The translations under genes and the position numbers were made by a program. Below, piece after piece: positions 53,706-63,276 of a stretch of 64,000 nucleotides of DNA. The stretch is taken from contig NZ_JYLH01000006.1 in assembly GCF_001439685.1 (NCBI RefSeq), positions 186,001-250,000 on the forward strand. The letters run 5' to 3'. Under the pieces are notes generated by a model, which was given only the letters and a program-made list of their open reading frames with translations, did no database searches and was not told the origin of the DNA. The stretch comes from Pseudomonas libanensis. Its GTDB lineage: Bacteria > Pseudomonadota > Gammaproteobacteria > Pseudomonadales > Pseudomonadaceae. The stretch's first letter is position 1. Each line of letters begins with the position of its first letter.

Positions 53706-54614
53706 ATGTCTATCGTCAAACTCCTTAAAACTGCCGCCACCCTGGGGCTGGGCGTGTTGGCCCTGTTGTTTTGCCTGCAACTCTGGCGGGCCTACGTGCT
53801 GGCGCCCTGGACGCGGGACGGGCGGGTGAGTGCCCAGGTGATCCGCATTGCCCCCGAGGTGTCCGGCCAAATCGATCAGCTGTGGGCCAGTGACAACCAA
53901 TGGGTGGCAAAGGGCGACCCGCTCTATCGCATCGATGCGCGTGCTTATCGATTGACCCAGCAGCAGCGCACCGCAGAGTTCGCAGAAGCGCGCAGTGTGT
54001 TCGAGCAGCGCAGCGCGCAATTCAAGCGGCGAGCGCAGCTGGGCGGCGCCATTGCCCGTGAAGAGATCGACAATGCCGCGCGTGACTTGGCCGTGGCCCA
54101 GGCGCGCCTGGACGCGGCACGCAGCCAGTTGGCCCAGGCCCAGCTCGACCTGGACCGCACCACCATTCGTGCACCGGTGGATGGCTATGTCACGCAACTG
54201 CGCCTGCAGCCCGGTGACTATGCGCAGGCGGGCACCACCAACCTGTTTGTAGTCGACGGTCATAGTTTCTGGATCACGGGCTATTTTGAAGAGACCAAGC
54301 TGCCGGGCGTACGCATCGGCGCAGCGGTGTCGATCAAGCTGATGGGCTTTGACCCGCTGCTGCAAGGTCACGTGGCAAGCCTGGGCAGAGGCATTGCCGA
54401 CACCAATGAGTTGCGCAACGACAGCGGCTTGCCCCAGGTGAGCCCGACCTTCAGCTGGATTCGGTTGGCGCAGCGTGTGCCCGTGCGCATCGAGTTGGAC
54501 AAGGTGCCGGACGGGGTAGAGTTGGCGGCGGGCATGACCGCCAGTGTCGAAGTGACGCAGCCGGGTGCCGCACCGCGTTGGCGACTCACCCAATGGCTGC
54601 AGGCGTTCATGTGA
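53706..54614 (+). CDS. HlyD/EmrA-type membrane fusion protein (AaeA-like)
   Basis: 302-residue periplasmic adaptor: one N-terminal helix (about 9-26), biotinyl-lipoyl halves split by a coiled-coil hairpin (about 90-145, rich in Ala/Gln/Arg), and a beta-barrel domain. ATG at 53706 follows GAGTGAGG. Its last base is shared with the start of the FUSC gene. By family, it bridges the inner-membrane FUSC protein to an outer-membrane channel that is not encoded here. Confidence 0.92.
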   Translation: MSIVKLLKTAATLGLGVLALLFCLQLWRAYVLAPWTRDGRVSAQVIRIAPEVSGQIDQLWASDNQWVAKGDPLYRIDARAYRLTQQQRTAEFAEARSVFEQRSAQFKRRAQLGGAIAREEIDNAARDLAVAQARLDAARSQLAQAQLDLDRTTIRAPVDGYVTQLRLQPGDYAQAGTTNLFVVDGHSFWITGYFEETKLPGVRIGAAVSIKLMGFDPLLQGHVASLGRGIADTNELRNDSGLPQVSPTFSWIRLAQRVPVRIELDKVPDGVELAAGMTASVEVTQPGAAPRWRLTQWLQAFM

Positions 54615-56569
54615 TGACTGACCTGGCGACACGCTTTTTCGCGGCGATCCCTCGGCCCTGGACATCCGCCACGCTTGCCTACGTGCTGCGCAGTCTATTG
54701 GCGGCCGGCCTGGCACTGTGGCTTGGCTTGCAACTGCATCTGGATTCGCCGTTCTCGGGTGCTTCCACCGTGTTGCTGCTGGTGCAGCCTATCCAGGGGG
54801 CGGTGCGAGGCAAGGGTGTGTACCGGATGCTGGGCACGCTGGTCGGTATGGTCGCGGCCTTTGTGCTGATGGGGTTGTTCGCGCAACAGATGCTGTTGTT
54901 CATACTGGGCGTCGGCATATGGCTGGGCCTGTGCGTCGGTGCAATGACGGTCCTGCGTCATTACCAGGCCACCGCGGCAGTGGTGGCGGGCTATACGGTG
55001 TGCTTGGCGCTGGGCCCTGCCATCGTCGCCCCGGAACAGGGCTTCGACCACATCATCACCCGTGGCACGGCGGTAGCGCTCGGCGTGCTCAGCTTGAGCC
55101 TGGTAGCGACGCTGTTCAGCGCCAAGACCATGGAGCATAAAGTTCGAAGCTCGCTCGTCGACGCCTGCGCGCGCAGTGCCCGGTTGCTCGCGGCAAGCCT
55201 TGTGGGCGAAGAGCCTGCGCAGCTGGCGACGCAACGGCACCAGCTCGCGATCGATATCGGTAAGGTGGACGACCAGCTGGGGCTCGGCCGTGGCGAATCG
55301 TCGCTGATCCGCTCGCGGCAGCTGGCGATTCAGGCCGGTCTGGCGCATCTGCAATCGGCGGTGCTCGACGCGCACCCGGAGGACCCATACCACGGAATCG
55401 ACCCGGCGTTGCGCGCCCGGATAAGCACAGGGTTGCAGCAACTGAGTGAACGCCTGGCGGATGCTCGCTGCGGCTTTCGCGCCGCAGCCGATACGCTGGA
55501 GCCGTTGCGTCGCTGGGCGGATGATCTTGCCGACTCAAGCCCACACTCGCGGTTGCGCAGCGAACGCTTGGACGACCCACTGACAGATCTGCGCGAGGCC
55601 CTGCTGAATTTCTCCAGCCTCGACCAGGCTCGGCGCGGGCCGATACGCGCCGTAGGGTACCACCGCAATTACGCGGATGCGGCGCGAAACGGCATCCGGG
55701 CACTGCTCGCCACACTGAGTGCGGGTGCGATCTGGTATTTCAGCGGTTGGGATCAGGGCCCCACCTTACTCGCGGTGCTGGGGCCGTGCTGCACACTGGT
55801 GGCGACGGCTGCCGCGCCGGCCCAAGGCATCAACGGCTTTATCCGCGGCACGCTCTACGCGATTGTGGCGGCGGCGCTGTGCAAATTCCTGCTGATGCCC
55901 CAGATCAACGGGTTTCCTCTATTACTCCTGGTAATGGCTGCGTTCTGGTCATTCGGCATCCATGCGACGAGCCAGCCTCGCCACGCGCTGCAAGGGGTTG
56001 CCTACCTGATCGGGTTCAACACCCTGGTGAGCACCGGCATGACCGCCACCTACGATTTCGTCGGTTTCGCCAACCAGGCGCTGGCCTGGATCGTGGCGAT
56101 GCTTGTATGCCTCTTGGCGTTCCAGATCCTGCCCAAAGACCCAGCCAGGCAGGTACGCGCATTGAAACGTGCGCTCCACCAGCACACACGCCTGCTGCTA
56201 CGCCAGGCCAGTACAATCGATCATGCTCAATGGCAAGCGAAGCAACAACACCGGTTAGTTACGTTGAAGAGTTTGCTTGGTGCTGATCACCCGCACATTG
56301 ACCCGGCGGGCTACTTGTCGCTGCAACTGAGCAAGCAATTGAATCGGCTACTGCGCAAAGCCAGCGGTATTGATCCGGCATCTCCCGTCGCCCGATGTGT
56401 GCAAAGCGGTGCGCGGCGGGTTGCACGATATGCCCATCATCCCGCAATCGGCGCCGCACAGGCGCGGCGCACATCCCGGTCGTTGAGCAGGCTCGGCGCG
56501 CCTCATCTGGCGAGCGGTTATCAGGACTTGGCGTGGTTGCTGGAGCAGTACGCGAACATCGTGCATTAG
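54614..56569 (+). CDS. FUSC-family inner-membrane efflux protein (AaeB-like)
   Basis: 651-residue protein with two groups of about five membrane helices (residues 25-170 and 360-500), each followed by a cytoplasmic helical region: the repeated FUSC architecture of aromatic-acid exporters. Start ATG overlaps the HlyD stop. Together with DUF1656 and HlyD it should export small, probably aromatic, compounds; the AraC regulator likely senses the substrate. Confidence 0.9.
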   Translation: MTDLATRFFAAIPRPWTSATLAYVLRSLLAAGLALWLGLQLHLDSPFSGASTVLLLVQPIQGAVRGKGVYRMLGTLVGMVAAFVLMGLFAQQMLLFILGVGIWLGLCVGAMTVLRHYQATAAVVAGYTVCLALGPAIVAPEQGFDHIITRGTAVALGVLSLSLVATLFSAKTMEHKVRSSLVDACARSARLLAASLVGEEPAQLATQRHQLAIDIGKVDDQLGLGRGESSLIRSRQLAIQAGLAHLQSAVLDAHPEDPYHGIDPALRARISTGLQQLSERLADARCGFRAAADTLEPLRRWADDLADSSPHSRLRSERLDDPLTDLREALLNFSSLDQARRGPIRAVGYHRNYADAARNGIRALLATLSAGAIWYFSGWDQGPTLLAVLGPCCTLVATAAAPAQGINGFIRGTLYAIVAAALCKFLLMPQINGFPLLLLVMAAFWSFGIHATSQPRHALQGVAYLIGFNTLVSTGMTATYDFVGFANQALAWIVAMLVCLLAFQILPKDPARQVRALKRALHQHTRLLLRQASTIDHAQWQAKQQHRLVTLKSLLGADHPHIDPAGYLSLQLSKQLNRLLRKASGIDPASPVARCVQSGARRVARYAHHPAIGAAQARRTSRSLSRLGAPHLASGYQDLAWLLEQYANIVH

Positions 56570-56628
56570 CGCTAACATGAGTCAGCGTTCATGCTCAGCG
56601 CTTACTGCCAACTCGACGGACCCTGCCT

Positions 56629-57531
56629 ATGAGAGATCTGCCGCCCACTGCGACCTTGCGCGCCTTTGAAGCCGCCACTCGGCACCCGACCTTTACGGCG
56701 GCCGCCCAGGAGTTGCATGTCACCCAGAGCGCAGTCAGCCACCAGCTCAAGCATCTGGAGGCGCTGTGGGGCTTGGCGTTGTTCGAGCGTGGCCAGTCGT
56801 TACGCCTGACCCCGGCGGGGGCTACGCTGGCGCCCATCGTGCGCGAATTCTTCACGAGCCTGGAGGCCACCCTGGCCGACCTGCGCGAGCAAAAGGGCAG
56901 GGTGCGACTCAAGGTCAGCACCACTTATTCCTTTGCCTTGAAATGGCTGCTGCCACGCTTGCCGAACCTCGCGCGCCAGCACCCCGAGCTGTTGGTCGCG
57001 CTGGACACCACGGACAACGTCATTCACTTTTCTGACGCCCAGGCCGATGTCGCGGTCCGGCTGGGCAAGGGGAATTACCCGGGCCTGTATTCGGAGTTTT
57101 TATTCGGCGAGCAGGTGTTTCCCGTGGCCAGCCCCGAACTGTTGCGGCGTCTCGGCACCCCGGACAGCCCCGCCCATTTGTTGGATTTCCCGCTGCTGGC
57201 CCGGGATGGCGCCGAGCTGGCGCCGAAATGGGAGGTCTGGTTTCAAGCCGTGGGGCTGGCCTTTTCGCCGCTCAGGGAAAGCGTCAGGTTTGGCGACACC
57301 AACATGACCGTCGAGGCGGCCTTGCTCGGTCATGGTATCGCCTTGGTGCGCAGCGGGCATGTGGAGCAGGAAATCAGCGATGGCCGCCTGGTGCGCCTGT
57401 TCGATGTGCCGTTCCCGTCACCGCTTGCCTACTATTTTGTGTGCCCCAAGGGCATCGAGTCGCAACCCCATGTGGTCAGCTTTCGTCAATGGTTGCTCGC
57501 AGAGTCGCTGAAACTGCAACGGGCGGTATGA
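56629..57531 (+). CDS. LysR-family regulator, GcvA-like
   Basis: 300-residue LysR regulator. The start MRDLPPTATLRAFEAATRH and HTH (AAQELHVTQSAVSHQLKHLE) are of the GcvA/TrpI/AmpR group; effector domain from about 90. It lies 59 bases after the FUSC gene and 68 before an EamA transporter gene on the same strand, so its target is uncertain. Confidence 0.9.
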   Translation: MRDLPPTATLRAFEAATRHPTFTAAAQELHVTQSAVSHQLKHLEALWGLALFERGQSLRLTPAGATLAPIVREFFTSLEATLADLREQKGRVRLKVSTTYSFALKWLLPRLPNLARQHPELLVALDTTDNVIHFSDAQADVAVRLGKGNYPGLYSEFLFGEQVFPVASPELLRRLGTPDSPAHLLDFPLLARDGAELAPKWEVWFQAVGLAFSPLRESVRFGDTNMTVEAALLGHGIALVRSGHVEQEISDGRLVRLFDVPFPSPLAYYFVCPKGIESQPHVVSFRQWLLAESLKLQRAV

Positions 57532-57599
57532 GTATCTGTTCATGCTGTGATGAGGAGACTTCGCTGTAAGCCGGGGCCTTGGCTTGCCTAAGATGGCGC

Positions 57600-58427
57600 A
57601 TGCCGACTCATATCATCTTCCTGGTGCTGTTCGCCGCACTGCTGCATGCCAGCTGGAACGCGCTATTGCGCGGTGGTGCCGACCGGCTATGGTCGATGAC
57701 GGTCATGTGCATGGCCATTGCCGTCACCTGTGTCATCGCCGCAGCGTTCATGGCACCGCCGGCGATTGAGAGCTGGGGCTATGGGGTGCTTTCGGCGTTG
57801 CTGCATGTTGGCTACAACCTGTTCCTGGTGCGCAGCTACCGGGTGGGCGACCTGGGGCAGATCTATCCGATTTCCCGTGGCTCATCGCCGGCACTGATCA
57901 CCCTGGGAGCTGCGGTCTTCGCCGGGGAGCGCATCGCCCCCAGCGAGTTGCTGGGGGTTGCGCTGGTGTCAGGCGCGATTATTTCCCTGGCCTTCAGTGG
58001 GCGCCGGCTTTCGGTTCCCAGCCTGCCTTATGCGCTGGGAACGGGTTGTTTCATCGCCGCCTACAGCGTCGTCGATGGCATTGGCGCCAGGCTCTCCGGC
58101 GCGCCGCTGGCCTACACCGTATGGATGTGCGCGTTGTGGGGCGTGCTGATGCCAGCGGTGTACATCGGCCTGCGCGATGCCCGCAGTTTATTAAGCCTGC
58201 GCCCCGGAACCCTGGCCGCGGTGGTCGGCGGGCTGGTGTCTTTGCTCGCCTATGCGATCGTGATCTACGCCATGAACGAAGCGCCGTTGGGCGCGGTGTC
58301 GGCATTGCGCGAGACCAGCGTGTTGTTCGCGATGTTGATCGGCTACTTTTTTCTTGGCGAAACCCTTACCGCACGCAGGATCCTGGCGTGTGTGGTGATC
58401 GCCGGCGGCACCTTCATCATCGGCTGA
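57600..58427 (+). CDS. EamA/DMT-family transporter
   Basis: 275-residue protein with ten predicted helices in two EamA repeats (about 5-130 and 145-273). The N-terminal LHASWNALLRGG and C-terminal ALRETSVLFAMLIGYFFLGE motifs are typical. It probably exports amino acids or related metabolites. ATG 57600 chosen; an upstream in-frame TTG is weaker. Confidence 0.88.
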   Translation: MPTHIIFLVLFAALLHASWNALLRGGADRLWSMTVMCMAIAVTCVIAAAFMAPPAIESWGYGVLSALLHVGYNLFLVRSYRVGDLGQIYPISRGSSPALITLGAAVFAGERIAPSELLGVALVSGAIISLAFSGRRLSVPSLPYALGTGCFIAAYSVVDGIGARLSGAPLAYTVWMCALWGVLMPAVYIGLRDARSLLSLRPGTLAAVVGGLVSLLAYAIVIYAMNEAPLGAVSALRETSVLFAMLIGYFFLGETLTARRILACVVIAGGTFIIG

Positions 58428-58456
58428 CATAGCCATTTTCTAAGGAGGTATTTTCA

Positions 58457-59218
58457 ATGGTTGACGTATCGCAGGCACCGCTGATCCTGATCACCGGTGG
58501 CAGTCGCGGAGTGGGTGCCGCGACCGCCCGGCTGGCTGCCGCAAAAGGCTATGACGTGGCGATCAGCTACGTTGCCAACGAGTCCGCGGCGCTGGCGGTG
58601 GTTGCGGATATCGAGGCCATGGGCCGCAAGGCCCTGGCCGTACGGGCCGATAGCGCCGACCTCGATCAGGTCGCCGATTTATTCACGGCCATCGACCGCA
58701 GGTTCGGGCGCCTCGACGTCCTGGTCAATAATGCCGGCGTGCTGGCGACTCAGTCGCGCCTTGAGGGCCTGAGCCTGGAGCGCATGCAGCGCATTTTCGC
58801 GGTCAACGCCATCGGCCCGATGCTCTGCGCCCAGCAGGCGGTGAAGCGCATGGCGTACCGGCACAACGGTGCGGGCGGCGTGGTGGTCAATATCTCCTCG
58901 GCCTCGGCGCGCCTCGGCAGCCCGAATGAATACCTCGACTACGCGGCGTCAAAGGGCGCCCTGGAAACCTTCACCATCGGGTTTGCCAAGGAAGTGGCCC
59001 GGGAAGGCATCCGCGTCAACTGTGTTCGCCCCGGGCACATCTACACCGACATGCATGCCAGCGGCGGCGAGCCGGGGCGGGTTGATCGGGTCAAGGACTC
59101 GATCCCCATGGGGCGTGGCGGCCAGCCGGAGGAGGTGGCGCGGGCAATTTTGTGGTTGGCCAGTGCCGAGGCGTCATTCGTGACGGGTACGTTCCTGGAT
59201 GTGACGGGAGGCAAATGA
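58457..59218 (+). CDS. Short-chain dehydrogenase/reductase, FabG-like
   Basis: 253-residue classical SDR: cofactor motif TGGSRGVG (residues 14-21), NNAG (about 90), Ser in NISSASA, Tyr-x3-Lys in YAASKGA, and C-terminal TGTFLDVTGG. Sequence features point to an oxidoreductase close to glucose-1-dehydrogenase or 3-oxoacyl reductase types, substrate unknown. ATG follows AAGGAGGTATTTTCA, 29 bases after the EamA gene. Confidence 0.9.
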   Translation: MVDVSQAPLILITGGSRGVGAATARLAAAKGYDVAISYVANESAALAVVADIEAMGRKALAVRADSADLDQVADLFTAIDRRFGRLDVLVNNAGVLATQSRLEGLSLERMQRIFAVNAIGPMLCAQQAVKRMAYRHNGAGGVVVNISSASARLGSPNEYLDYAASKGALETFTIGFAKEVAREGIRVNCVRPGHIYTDMHASGGEPGRVDRVKDSIPMGRGGQPEEVARAILWLASAEASFVTGTFLDVTGGK

Positions 59219-59228
59219 GTCAGTCATG

Positions 59229-59248
59229 CCGGCGTCGGTGAGCGCCGG
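59229..59248. terminator. Possible two-way terminator between SDR and azoR
   Basis: CCGGCG-N8-CGCCGG hairpin in the gap between two converging genes. There is no run of T on either side, so termination is uncertain. Confidence 0.4.
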
Positions 59249-59265
59249 CCAGGCCTGACGGCAGT

Positions 59266-59880
59266 CTAGACCAACGCTGCTTGGATTTGATCATCAAAGC
59301 CGGCGAGAAAATCCTGCATGCTGATTTCTCCGAGATCTACCGCTTTAGCGCCGCCGGCTGCAATAAAGGTGATATCGGTGATGCCCAGGACATTCAGGAT
59401 CAGCTTCAAATACTGGCTCGCAATGTCACGCTCCCTGATCGGCGAATCCCCGCTGTACACACCGCCCGAGGCGATCAGCACCGTGGCCTTTTTACCGGTC
59501 ACCAGCCCCTTGCCGTCAAAGCCCAACGTCAGGCCTTTGCGTACCACGTGATCCACCCACGCCTTGAGCGCGGCAGGCACATTGTAGTTGTAGACCGGTG
59601 TCGAGATAACCAGGTGATCGGTTTCCAGTAACTCGGCCACCAACTGATCAGAAAGCTGCAACACGGTTTTCATCTCTGGCGAGTGTTGGCTCTCTGGCTT
59701 GAAGTAAGCCTGGAGCCAGGGAGCCTCCACGAACCTGAGCGGCGTGTCAGTCAGATCGCGTATTTTGATCGTGCCTGCCGGATGTGCAGCTTCCCATGCG
59801 TCGATAAACCGGCGAGTGAGTTGCCGGGAAATCGAGGCAGCGCCGCGTGGGCTGGTTTCAATGCTCAGTAGCCGGGACAT
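59266..59880 (-). CDS. azoR: FMN-dependent NADH-azoreductase
   Basis: 204-residue flavodoxin-fold quinone/azo reductase: FMN-binding start [33 protein letters not shown] and [16 protein letters not shown] are family blocks. It reduces quinones and azo compounds with NADH. The frame opens 20 codons earlier, but [10 protein letters not shown] at 59880 has AGGAGTTACGTTC before it. Divergent from a LysR gene that probably regulates it. Confidence 0.93.
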   Translation of the reverse strand: MSRLLSIETSPRGAASISRQLTRRFIDAWEAAHPAGTIKIRDLTDTPLRFVEAPWLQAYFKPESQHSPEMKTVLQLSDQLVAELLETDHLVISTPVYNYNVPAALKAWVDHVVRKGLTLGFDGKGLVTGKKATVLIASGGVYSGDSPIRERDIASQYLKLILNVLGITDITFIAAGGAKAVDLGEISMQDFLAGFDDQIQAALV

Positions 59881-60012
59881 GAACGTAACTCCTGGGACGA
59901 TGGTGTGTTTTGCGTTGTCGCTGTCGGCGATGTGCGACACACTCTATCCAATGCGATCTCTAAGCAGGAGTGATGTAAATATGATTGAGTCCATCTGTCC
60001 AAGTGATAGGTC

Positions 60013-60912
60013 ATGATCGGGAACCTCAGCCTGGATCAGTTGCGGATTCTGGTCACCATCGCAGATACCGGGAGTTTTTCAGCCACCGGACGCCAGCTGC
60101 GCCGCGCTCAATCTGCCATTAGTCAGTCAGTTGCCACGCTCGAGTCCGTTCAAGGTGTGCAACTGTTTGATCGCAGCGGCCATCGTCCGATGCTCACTGA
60201 GGTGGGCAGGGTGCTGGTGGTTCAGGCTCGCGCCGTGCTGGCCAGCGCTGCCCAGTTCGAAGCAATGGCTGCCAGTACGGCAGCAGGGCTTGAGCCGGAG
60301 CTGGCGCTCGCCATAGACCCGCTGGTCCCCAGCGCACCGCTTATTGAAAGCCTGCGCGCTATCCGTGAGGCTTTCCCGCACCTGGCCGTGAGTTTTTCCA
60401 CGGAGGGCCTGGGTGGGGCAGAGCGCCGACTGCGTAACGGCGCGGCGGCATTGGCGCTGTGCACACTGATTCCCACCGTGCCCGATGATATCCACGCCTT
60501 GGCGCTGCTCAGCGTCGCCCTCAGGCCTGTCATCGCCAGCGGGCACCCCTTGGCGATGCTGGGCCGTCCGGCTACCCGTGCGGACCTCGCGCCCTATGTA
60601 CAACTGGTACTCTCCGATCCGGTTTCCCCCGACGGCCCCAACTATGGGGTGGTGGGCAGTCAACCGTGGCGGTTTGTCGACCTGGCACGGCGCCTGGATT
60701 TTTTGCTCGCCGGGTTTGGTTGGTGTCGCATGCCCGAGCATCTGATTGCCGATCATCTGGCATCAGGGCGCCTCCTGCCCCTTGAACTGAGCGCCGAACT
60801 TCAGCGTACCCCCGACACACTGACGATCTATGCGGCGCACATGCAAAATCGTTCTCTGGGCATAGCAGGCCGATGGCTTCTGAATGATCTGGCCCGGCGT
60901 CTGTGCGGGTAG
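60013..60912 (+). CDS. LysR-family regulator next to azoR
   Basis: 299-residue LysR regulator; HTH in SFSATGRQLRRAQSAISQSVATLE (about 18-42), effector domain from about 90 (LALAIDPLVPSAPLIESL). Divergent from azoR with a 132-base gap, the usual layout for control of a quinone or azo reductase. Confidence 0.92.
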   Translation: MIGNLSLDQLRILVTIADTGSFSATGRQLRRAQSAISQSVATLESVQGVQLFDRSGHRPMLTEVGRVLVVQARAVLASAAQFEAMAASTAAGLEPELALAIDPLVPSAPLIESLRAIREAFPHLAVSFSTEGLGGAERRLRNGAAALALCTLIPTVPDDIHALALLSVALRPVIASGHPLAMLGRPATRADLAPYVQLVLSDPVSPDGPNYGVVGSQPWRFVDLARRLDFLLAGFGWCRMPEHLIADHLASGRLLPLELSAELQRTPDTLTIYAAHMQNRSLGIAGRWLLNDLARRLCG

Positions 60913-61070
60913 GTCTTGACGCAACAGCACGGATTCAACCTATGCGCTCACAGTAGCTGCAGCCACGCCAGACTGCTTGTATGCTTGCGCCGCGGAACAT
61001 GTGGCCGCGGTAAGCGCCGGCGTTTGAATGACGACTGGAGTGGGAAACCGGACTTCCTTAAGGGGCTGAC

Positions 61071-62594
61071 GTGAAGCGTGATATTCGCCTGGTGATGCTG
61101 TTGCTGTTGGTGATTGGCTGTTCCCTGACCTCCCTGACCATCTGGAAAGTCCTGTCTTCCCGTGAGCGCGCGCTGGCGGAGGTGGACGTGCACGGCCTTA
61201 ACCTGACCCAGGCACTCACCACCTACACCGAAGGTATCGTGCGGCAAAGCTCGCTGCTGTTGCTCGGGCTGGTCGAACGCCTGGAAACCGAAGGCAGTGG
61301 CCCGGCGCAGATCCAGCGCATCAGTGCCTTGATCGGGCGTCAGCAGCCGTTGATGCCGCAACTCAGTGGCATCACCGTCTACGACCATCACGGCCACTGG
61401 TTGATGTCGTCCAACCGGCCGATCCCAGCGGGTGCCCACAGCAGCGATCGCGCTTATTTCATTCATCATCGCGATGATCCGAGCCGTGAGCCTTTTATCG
61501 GCCCGCCGATCCAGAGTCGTACCAACCATGAGTGGGTGGTGACCATCAGCCGCCGCTTCAATGATGCATCGGGCAACTTCGCCGGGGTGGTTGCGGTCAC
61601 CCTGGGGGTGGAAAACTTCCTGCGCGTATTCGGCAAACTCGATGTAGGCCAGGAGGGGGCGATCGGTTTGTCCTACGCCGATGGCACGCTGTTGGTGCGC
61701 TATCCTTTCCGCGAACAGGACATGGGCCGCAACTTTTCCAAGTCGCCTATCTATGCCAAGTACCTTGTCGACCAATCGGTCGGCACCGCCGCCTACACTT
61801 CCAGCCTGGACGGTGTGGAGCGGCTCTACGCGTTCCGCAAAAGCGAGACCCTGCCGCTGATCACCACTGTCGCATTGGGCAAGCATGAAGCCCTCGCTGC
61901 GTGGCGTATCGAGGCGGCGTTGTCCGCAGTCGTGGTGGCAGGGCTGCTGGGGCTGACAGGGTTGATCGGCTGGTTCCTGATCCTCGATATCCGCCGACGT
62001 ACAGCGGCGGAAGATGCGCTGCGCGTCGCCCAGCAACAGTTGCTCGACTCCAATCGGCAATTGGCGCTATTGGCCAGGAAGGATGCGCTGACCGGCCTGG
62101 CAAACCGCCGCTGCTTCGACGAAACCCTGGCCCTGGAAGCGCGTCGAGCGCAGCGTGAAGGCACCTCGCTGGCGTTGCTGATGATCGACATCGACTATTT
62201 CAAGCGCTACAACGACGCTTGCGGTCACGTCGCGGGAGATGCGTGTTTACAGGCAGTCAGTACACTGTTGGAGGGCTGTGTGCAGCGACCATCAGACTTG
62301 GTGGCGCGCTATGGCGGAGAAGAAATAGCGATCATCATGCCGGCGACCGACAGCGAAGGCGCGACGGTGGTCGCAGAAAGGATCCTTGCGCGACTGCAGC
62401 AGGCAAACATCCCCCATCCCGGCAGCCCTTTCGGGCGCGTGAGCGTGAGTATCGGCATTGCGACGGGTACAGGCTCACGGCTGGAGCCAGTATTAGGTTT
62501 GATCGAGGCGGCCGATGCGGCGCTTTACGGTGCGAAGGCTGCCGGACGCAATGGGTTTTCCCGGCAGCCCACGGACATTGCTTCGGGCGGCTGA
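61071..62594 (+). CDS. Membrane diguanylate cyclase with periplasmic Cache sensor
   Basis: 507-residue protein: TM1 (about 6-24), dCache-type periplasmic sensor (about 30-280), TM2 (about 284-306), coiled-coil linker and GGDEF domain (about 345-500). The active site is GGEEI at 415-419, and an inhibitory I-site RPSD (Arg406-Asp409) is five residues upstream, so the enzyme should make c-di-GMP and be product-inhibited. GTG start at 61071 after AAGGGGCTGAC. Ligand unknown. Confidence 0.93.
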   Translation: MKRDIRLVMLLLLVIGCSLTSLTIWKVLSSRERALAEVDVHGLNLTQALTTYTEGIVRQSSLLLLGLVERLETEGSGPAQIQRISALIGRQQPLMPQLSGITVYDHHGHWLMSSNRPIPAGAHSSDRAYFIHHRDDPSREPFIGPPIQSRTNHEWVVTISRRFNDASGNFAGVVAVTLGVENFLRVFGKLDVGQEGAIGLSYADGTLLVRYPFREQDMGRNFSKSPIYAKYLVDQSVGTAAYTSSLDGVERLYAFRKSETLPLITTVALGKHEALAAWRIEAALSAVVVAGLLGLTGLIGWFLILDIRRRTAAEDALRVAQQQLLDSNRQLALLARKDALTGLANRRCFDETLALEARRAQREGTSLALLMIDIDYFKRYNDACGHVAGDACLQAVSTLLEGCVQRPSDLVARYGGEEIAIIMPATDSEGATVVAERILARLQQANIPHPGSPFGRVSVSIGIATGTGSRLEPVLGLIEAADAALYGAKAAGRNGFSRQPTDIASGG

Positions 62595-62630
62595 AAACGG
62601 CCTGTACTTATGTGCTTGCCGGGTCGCAGT

Positions 62631-62792
62631 TCACATCCCAAGTGTCGGCATCGTGAGTTCGCCGCACTCCATGAGCTGGCCAGCTGTGACTTGTAGCTCG
62701 GTTGTGGGTTTCGCCGCATAGCCAACGATGAAGCCGGCGCTGAGCAGTGAAAGGCAGAAGGCGGCTTTAATCAGGATCAAGGTGGTTCTCAC
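62631..62792 (-). CDS. Small membrane or secreted peptide, hypothetical
   Basis: 53-codon frame on the minus strand, GTG start at 62792, stop at 62631. The N-terminus RTTLILIKAAFCLSLLSAGF is a basic residue plus a strong hydrophobic helix, then GYAAKPTTELQVTAGQLMECGEL. The frame is closed upstream by a stop three codons before the GTG. The ribosome site is weak. The hydrophobic profile followed by a polar tail makes it more than a chance frame, but no family is recognised. Confidence 0.5.
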   Translation of the reverse strand: MRTTLILIKAAFCLSLLSAGFIVGYAAKPTTELQVTAGQLMECGELTMPTLGM

Positions 62793-62826
62793 ATCAGCTC
62801 AAAAGGGTGAACCACAGATTGTGTAT

Positions 62827-63276
62827 TCAAGAAAAGGTTCCTGGGGCGCCATCAGCGCTCCAGCACATCACCTTTTCCAAGTGACCCGTATGTTCGTCCC
62901 GCTGTTCGTTGAGTACGATGAACCCGTGCTTCTTGTAAAAGTGCAGGCTGGGTAAATTTTGCGAATACACGCTCAGTTGTAGAACTGATCGGGACCCCAT
63001 TGCGTCTGCAAGCAACTGCGTACCCACGCCGCTGCCCTGATGCGCGGGCGCTACAAACAGCGCCGCCAGGGTGTCTTCATACACGCAGCTGAACCCGAGG
63101 ACTTTGCCGTCGGCCTCAAACACGCGTGTCACGGCGCTGGGCAGGTAGACGTCACGCATGGCGTCCAGTTGCTCATGCCAGAACGCCGGGGCGATGAAAT
63201 GATGGGCCAGGATTGACGCTTGCAGCCAAATATCCAGCACAGGTTCCAGGTCAGTGTGTTGAAAGTCGCGAATCAT
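62827..63276 (-). CDS. GNAT-family N-acetyltransferase
   Basis: 149-residue acetyltransferase with the acetyl-CoA loop VAPAHQGSGVGTQLL (about 75-89) and the C-terminal NLPSLHFYKKHGF motif. It resembles the YjaB type. The start overlaps the MerR gene stop (ATGA), so it is the second gene of a two-gene unit. Substrate unknown. Confidence 0.9.
   Translation of the reverse strand: MIRDFQHTDLEPVLDIWLQASILAHHFIAPAFWHEQLDAMRDVYLPSAVTRVFEADGKVLGFSCVYEDTLAALFVAPAHQGSGVGTQLLADAMGSRSVLQLSVYSQNLPSLHFYKKHGFIVLNEQRDEHTGHLEKVMCWSADGAPGTFS

Noticed and set aside
57528..57569. 13-codon frame encoding MSICSCCDEETSL after the GcvA-like gene
   Set aside because: A cysteine-rich short peptide caught my eye, but it is too short, overlaps the LysR stop and lacks independent support.
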